Assembly: GCA_001931875.2 (NCBI GenBank)
Contig: MSJH02000201.1
Coordinates: 1 to 13,512 of the forward strand
Length of the DNA stretch: 13,512 bases
DNA from: Byssochlamys sp. IMV 00236
Lineage: Eukaryota; Ascomycota; Eurotiomycetes; Eurotiales; Thermoascaceae
Reading direction: 5' to 3'
Part shown: positions 9,234-13,512 of the stretch, in pieces
How the letters are laid out: each line of letters opens with the position of its first letter
Numbering within the stretch: the first letter of the stretch is position 1
The notes under the pieces: model-generated
The model's database searches: none
What the model was told of the DNA's origin: nothing
Seen by the model: the letters and a program-made list of their open reading frames with translations, nothing else
Program-made: the position numbers and the translations under genes

Positions 9234-9303
9234 GGACCCTTTCGCTAATACCGACAAAACAAAGCTGAACTTTGACCGCTACAAAGGGTCCCCTTTTTTT
9301 TTT
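9234..9303 (+). repeat. 9-bp inverted repeat followed by T10
   Basis: GGACCCTTT (9234-9242) and AAAGGGTCC (9283-9291) are exact reverse complements enclosing 40 nt, followed by CC and ten T. This could be a structured transcript end or a small Pol III-type RNA. No A-box/B-box was found, and the sequence does not resemble a known RNA that I recognise. Confidence 0.45.
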
Positions 9304-9331
9304 ATTGAATTCAACTATGCATCAATTAATC

Positions 9332-9372
9332 TCTCTGTGAACGTCATTTTTTTTCCGTTCACGTCACAGAGA
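9332..9372. promoter_or_regulatory. Inverted repeat with paired ACGTCA half-sites
   Basis: TCTCTGTGA (9332-9340) pairs exactly with TCACAGAGA (9364-9372). An alternative inner pairing is GTGAACG (9337-9343) with CGTTCAC (9356-9362). Two direct ACGTCA motifs begin at 9341 and 9361, exactly 20 bp apart (about two helical turns). ACGTCA is the half-site of the CRE element bound by ATF/CREB-type bZIP factors. It lies about 310 bp upstream of the membrane-protein start, so it may regulate that gene. The binding is inferred. Confidence 0.4.
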
Positions 9373-9678
9373 CATTCATCCATCTTTGGAGCCTGACTCC
9401 TTGGATATCTATTTCTTAAAAAATCTAAAAGGCCTTTATATTTACTTTCTTTATTACAGCCAATGTATTCTTTAACATCATCCATGTTCAACATAATAAA
9501 GAGAGAGAGAGAGAGAAAAGAACAATGATGTACCTTTAAATATATTTCTTTTTTTTTTTTTCAGTAGACTGTCTGAAGTCAGCTACGCACTTTTTGTACA
9601 ACAATAAAGTTCAATGCGTAAAATAAAAATAGATTAGGGCAATATTTTTTTGTCCTTCTTTTCATTTTCATACAAGCC

Positions 9679-11080
9679 ATGGATAAAACTCCAAAAGTAT
9701 CGGTTGCAAAAAGACTATGGAATTTATTGGTATAAATAATAGACTATAAAAGCCGGGACTAGGTCTCATACTATGCTTAGACAAAAAGAGTTACAGAGTC
9801 AAAATATACCATCGCTTACTGCACTTTACTCACCCTATCAACCATTACATGTATCATTCTTGAAGCAATTATTGTCAACGCAGATTTAGAAATATACAAT
9901 GATCTACAACGTGTGGATCCAAATATTACCACTTATCCTTCTACATCCATTCACCTTGCCAGCACAGACACTGATAATGTGGCGTTGGGCTTAAGAAGAC
10001 TTAAAAATGAAAATGTCTTTTTCATTTTGGTCTCGTTGTTTCAGCTTGTTTTGGGCTTGGATGCTGTAATAAGATTATATCATAACTCCTTCTTTGCCTA
10101 TACTTATTACTCTTTCTTTTGACTAGGTGTTAAGGCAGAGTGTGATTCAACTGATAGCACATACAACAAATCAATTCTTGTCAACTGTATTTGCTTCTAT
10201 TCAAGTTTTAGAAACATCCGAAAAGTAAGATAGTTGTGCCTTAAAGACTCCATGGCTTACACATTACCTTAGAAATCAGATTGTGAACCAAAACATTTTG
10301 GATGCAATTGCCAACGCTACCGGAATACTCACAAGGATTCGTCTTTATTTCTTGATCGCGCTGCGGAACGGAATCGGATTAGTCGTAGTTATGGCACTGT
10401 TCTCCTTCATCTTTGTCTATTTATCTTATCAACTGTTTAAACAGGTAAATGACCGGGATATATACTAGAATTTTATTGAATAACCCTTTTGTCTTTAGTT
10501 TGGTTGGAATACCTATAAAAGAATAGGCGCTGACATTCAACAACAAGAACGATTTAGACTAGCACAAATCTTTTTCATGTTTTTAAAACTAGATGCCTTC
10601 TTCCAACTTGTACTTTGCATATTCTACACCGTCGTCATGTCTCAAGAACAATATTTTGCACTATGGAGCATTGATCGAAAGAAATTCGTGGGCTACATCA
10701 TACACATTGTCCTTACTGCCTTGCTGATACCAGCTTTACTTGTGGCAAGATACGGCGTCATTGCAGAGAATAGGACTGTGATGGTTGCATTTCAAGTTAC
10801 GCAGATCATTGTCATAATGGATTTTATTCTTGTCCTCGTCGATAGTGCTGGCACTTGGATATTCTGGATCCTTGCTGTCTGCGTTGCCATCGCCTTGTGC
10901 GTAGTTACCATTGTCATTTCGTTTCTTGTGGCTAAAAATTTTGATAAGGGACTCAAGCCATATATGCAAAGACTGTTTGATTCAAATGAGGAAAATGACA
11001 AGCAGGATAAAGGAAACTTGCTTAGGAATGAAGAATGGCTCATTGATGATGAAGACGATTATACCCCATCTCATAAATAA
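9679..11080 (+). CDS. Probable seven-helix membrane protein, family not recognised
   Basis: Integral membrane protein of 395 residues. Exons: 9679-9729, 9781-10065, 10127-10224, 10273-10444 and 10499-11080; introns of 51, 61, 48 and 54 bp, all GT...TAG with frame kept. The start MDKTPKVSV is the first ATG, in CCATGG context. Hydrophobic segments by eye: about 28-49, 96-115, 178-199, 226-248, 265-286, 298-316 and 322-346. Between helices 1 and 2 lies a polar loop with a glycosylation sequon (N65-I-T). Between helices 2 and 3 is a long amphipathic stretch (116-165) that could form a coiled coil. The tail (347-395) is hydrophilic and acidic (EENDKQDK, IDDEDDYTPSHK). The motif FFQLVL occurs in helix 4, and a close variant (LFQLVLGLDA) in helix 2. 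The seven-helix count suggests a receptor-like or fungal-specific transporter-like fold, but no GPCR, rhodopsin or channel signature was seen. Function unknown. Confidence 0.85.
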
Positions 11081-11672
11081 CATTTTCCCTCCTTGAATAC
11101 CGTATATAAAATAGGCAGTGCATTAGTCACATATCTTCATAGAGTCCCATGCCTTTTTGTTATTTGTTGAATACCAGGAGTACGCTCAGAGAACAGATAC
11201 AAAGCCTAATCATGGATACCACAGGAAACAGAAAGAGCTGTGTACATTTCTGCGGAGCTCTCGAGTGGCTGTGGGGGTTATGAGCCACACTTATATTATT
11301 AACATACAATCGAGAGAGAGAGAGAGAGAGAGAAAGCGAGGAGCACAACAGCATTCCTATTAACTCATAGCGCGTCTGCCTGAAGAGTTGGTTTAACCTT
11401 AAAAGATTTTCTGAAATTTGCTAGCAGTGTGCCACTCCATGTTCATTGATCATCCAATCTGTACTTTGTGGCCATATGAATTCTTTAAGCGTGCAATTCA
11501 CTCAAATTGGTATCTTAGTATTTGGATCTTACGCACAAAGAGCTTTGTCTAATCCCTCATTACTACCCAATCAGCATGATGATTGTGTGCTTATTGCGGG
11601 CATTTAAAAATAAACCCACCATCTTTGGACACCCCAGCTCTCTTTCTTTTCTTCCACACAAACGTTTGAGCA
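11081..11672. other. Intergenic region before Cbp4-like gene
   Basis: About 590 bp between two plus-strand genes. A (GA)n microsatellite lies at about 11312-11333. No AATAAA was found directly after the membrane-protein stop. The last 60 bp before the Cbp4-like ATG are pyrimidine-rich (TCTCTTTCTTTTCTTCC), like the leaders of the other genes here. Open frames on both strands across 11157-11363 are driven by the GA repeat and are rejected. Confidence 0.7.
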
Positions 11673-11967
11673 ATGGCTAATGAATTTAAAGTACTCGTTT
11701 ACATGACGGCCATTCTTGGCACTGGATACGGTCTCATGAAGTACACAGTGCCTGACGAAGAGCAAATTAAAAAGGTTTATACAATTACCGTATGACAGGA
11801 TAAAGACACACTCAAACCCATCTTAGCGTTTGGATCCAGCACTGCGTAGAGAATACGATAAAATCAAGGCGACCAATCGTGAAAAAGGACAACAAATGAT
11901 GGACTTGATGCGTGAAGCTGCCGAAAGTGACAAGCCAGCATGGGAAATTGCCAACCAAAGAAAATAA
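11673..11967 (+). CDS. CBP4: Cbp4/UQCC3-like mitochondrial complex III assembly factor
   Basis: Small inner-membrane protein of 80 residues. In yeast Cbp4 acts with Cbp3-Cbp6 on newly made cytochrome b during assembly of the bc1 complex. Exons: 11673-11774 and 11827-11967, with a 52-bp intron (GT...CTTAG, phase 0). One membrane helix lies at about residues 6-22, with the small-residue pattern LGTGYGLMKY. The Cbp4 hallmark follows: KYTVPDEEQIKKRLDPALRR, then EYDKIKATNREKGQQMMDLM and SDKPAWE. It is shorter than yeast Cbp4 and ends soon after the conserved SD-P-W motif, closer in size to animal UQCC3. The stop codon lies inside an AATAAA hexamer. The CCDC47-type gene converges from the other strand with 32 bp between the stops. 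Identification rests on remembered family motifs, not on a database search. Confidence 0.8.
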
Positions 11968-11968
11968 A
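11963..11968 (+). terminator. AATAAA overlapping the Cbp4-like stop codon
   Basis: AATAAA includes the TAA stop (11965-11967). If used, cleavage would fall within the convergent gene's coding sequence or the 32-bp spacer, so the two transcripts would overlap. Confidence 0.45.
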
Positions 11969-11995
11969 GTATACGTATACCCTTGCTATGCTCTA

Positions 11996-12001
11996 TTTAT
12001 T
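11996..12001 (-). terminator. AATAAA overlapping the CCDC47-like stop codon
   Basis: On the minus strand the stop TAA (12002-12000) runs directly into AATAAA (12001-11996), mirroring the arrangement of the convergent neighbour. Confidence 0.45.
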
Positions 12002-13466
12002 AAACCTTTCGTTTCTTTTGCTGCTTCTTCAATTGACGCAGACGTTCCTTTTCCTCCCATTTACGTTGTTCAGCTGGGCTCATCTTTTTGATTCTTTCCT
12101 CTTCAGCGCGTTTAGCCTCTGCTTTCTTACGAGCTGCCTCTTCTGCCTTATCAGCTGCTAATCGCTTGGCGTACTCCTTACGCAGACTTTCACGGTTCTT
12201 GTTGACTTGGTTTCTAATCTACAATTCGATCAGCATACACTTTGCATATTTTTTTTTATTTTTTTTTTTGGGCACAGATGATAAACTTACATCGCTTGTC
12301 AACTTTAACTCGTTCAACACATCTGGAAGTTCACAGGCAAGCTCGACAAGAGGATCAAGAGTGTTGCTGTTGGACATTGAAAAAGAAAGCGAAATCATCA
12401 AAGCTTCATCATTCTCGTATCGGTAGGGCACATCTGCAGGCAAACTTGAGATAACTAAATATTCGAGACGATCGGATGCATCGGAAATGAGTTTTCCTAC
12501 ATTGGTAGTGGATAGTATCAGATCAGCCAGCTTTTGTGATTCTGTGTAAACTGTCAATGATTCGGGGATGGCCTTGCTTGATCCAAGCTTGGCAACACGA
12601 TTCTACAATAAATATAAGTCATCTTTTTTCTCTGCCTCTGGTTTTGTTTTGTTTTTTTTTTCTTTACCAAATCAAAGCGCTTCTTGCTTAATTCAGCTGA
12701 TTCACTCTTCTTGATGACAGCAAATACGAATTTTTCGGGTAATGCTTTGTCAAGCACCATCGATAATGTCTAATATTTTCCTGTCAATTTGTTTTGTGTA
12801 TCGCAAAGAGTTGACATACCACACGATCATTCACAGGCTTTGTTTGTCCAGCCATTGAAAGTACTTGTGTCGTGAAATAGGTCAGCATATCATTTCTAGG
12901 CTTCAACTAGGTATTGCTGCCAAATTAAGCATTGTACTTTTTAATATGTGTGATATACCTTACCTTGAGCCACCAATGACCAAATTGTACATGGCGTCTG
13001 CCAGAGACATATAAAAGGTAGTCAGCAGGTCCATCCTTCATCAGCACTGATTTACCATCACCCACAAGAGCAAATTGAGACTGAAGGTACTCAAGTTGAC
13101 CTCCTAACCATGTCTTGGCTTTCTTCAAGTTGGCTGATTTTCCTTGATACCAAGCAGCCGCGTATAAGAGAAAGGTGATGACAAGAATAATTTCCATCAC
13201 AAAGTCATGGATCGTGAATGCTACATGTTTTGTTCATCAGACTTTTCATTTCGTAAATAATAAAAACTATTTAATTACTCACGTCGAATCATGACACTGT
13301 CAGAAGGAACTGTGTATATAAATGATGAGCATTAGATTACACACACACACACATTTTGTATTCTATAGTTTTTACCTTCCATTGGCTTCTTTTCTACCGT
13401 GTTTTCTCCTTCTGCGACAACATAGGATAACAAGGTTGTCAAGGTTACTATTAACAAGTTTGACAT
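12000..13466 (-). CDS. CCDC47-type ER membrane protein (PAT complex / multipass translocon component)
   Basis: CCDC47 is an ER membrane protein that in animals works with Asterix in the PAT complex, helping multipass proteins insert at the Sec61 translocon. Exons: 13466-13376, 13309-13283 (27-nt microexon), 13220-12964, 12906-12820, 12769-12668, 12602-12291 and 12218-12000. The six introns are 50-72 bp, GT-AG, all in frame; the product is 364 residues. Residues 1-18 look like a signal peptide, followed by a short polar luminal stretch. One membrane helix covers about 46-64. The cytosolic part carries LVGDG (lower-conservation loop), the W-LK then R-DML segment near 124-131, a VNDRV motif near 150, LDKALPEKFVFAVIKK, and a highly charged tail (about 292-364) with KRAEEERIKKMSPAEQRKWEEKE-type repeats ending KKRKV. 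Animal CCDC47 is about 480 residues with a long acidic luminal region, which is nearly absent here. The start is the only ATG giving a signal peptide. Confidence 0.82.
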
Positions 13467-13475
13467 GGCTTAAAG

Positions 13476-13512
<37 letters not shown>
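13476..13512. repeat. Poly-A tract running off the window end
   Basis: At least 37 consecutive A from 13476 to the edge. On the strand of the CCDC47-like gene this is a poly-T tract ending 9 nt before the start codon, so it lies in its leader or core promoter. A homopolymer at a sequence end is also where assemblies commonly break. Confidence 0.9.

Larger units (their letters stand above)
9037..9678. other. Intergenic region between homeobox and membrane-protein genes
   Basis: About 640 bp between two plus-strand genes. It contains an (AAC)6 microsatellite (9063-9080), an AATAAA at 9115-9120 that probably ends the homeobox transcript, two inverted repeats (9234-9291 and 9332-9372), a GA repeat near 9501-9516, and a T-rich stretch (9640-9670) in front of the next ATG. 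A minus-strand open frame across 8967-9257 owes its valine run to the AAC repeat and is not a believable gene. Confidence 0.7.

Noticed and set aside
8967..9257. 96-codon minus-strand open frame with a run of valines
   Set aside because: Overlaps the homeobox 3' end; the valine run is the reverse of the (AAC)6 microsatellite.
11157..11363. Open frames on both strands near the GA repeat
   Set aside because: Low-complexity Arg-Glu or Ser-Leu runs generated by the microsatellite.
12088..12454. Plus-strand open frames over the CCDC47-like gene
   Set aside because: Antisense shadows crossing an intron of the minus-strand gene; no independent support.

Overview
The window looks like nuclear DNA of an early-diverging filamentous fungus, most likely Mucoromycota (Mucorales-like). 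This is inferred from AT-rich intergenic DNA with long poly-A/T tracts, genes split by many very short GT-AG introns (48-72 bp), and gene families typical of fungi: a group III HAMP-repeat histidine kinase, an HsbA-type secreted protein and a Cbp4-type assembly factor. I saw no rRNA, tRNA, CRISPR array or intact transposon. All exon structures were worked out by hand from splice sites and reading-frame continuity.

Layout. (1) 1-3349, minus strand: the 5' part of a very large NIK1/group III hybrid histidine kinase, cut by the left edge. It has five exons here and at least ten tandem 92-residue HAMP-containing repeats; the kinase and receiver domains lie outside the window. (2) 3350-5399: about 2 kb of intergenic DNA with a decayed second copy of the 3' end of the next gene (about 3718-3860) and a 22-bp perfect palindrome (5018-5039). 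(3) 5400-6059, minus: a secreted HsbA-like protein of 184 aa in three exons, with a TATA box and a poly(A) signal. (4) 6060-8376: about 2.3 kb of non-coding DNA with A36 and A66 tracts and small inverted repeats. (5) 8377-9036, plus: a small homeodomain protein of 181 aa. (6) 9037-9678: an intergenic stretch with two inverted repeats, one holding two ACGTCA half-sites exactly 20 bp apart. (7) 9679-11080, plus: a probable seven-helix membrane protein of 395 aa in five exons, family not recognised. (8) 11673-11967, plus: a Cbp4/UQCC3-like mitochondrial complex III assembly factor of 80 aa. (9) 12000-13466, minus: a CCDC47-type ER membrane protein of 364 aa in seven exons. It converges on the Cbp4-like gene with only 32 bp between stop codons. 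The window ends in a poly-A run just upstream of this gene's start.

These are ordinary eukaryotic single genes, not an operon, and nothing suggests they work as one pathway. The most distinctive features are the enlarged, partly homogenised HAMP array, the intron pattern inside it, the HsbA relic, and the tight convergent gene pair whose stop codons both lie inside AATAAA hexamers.
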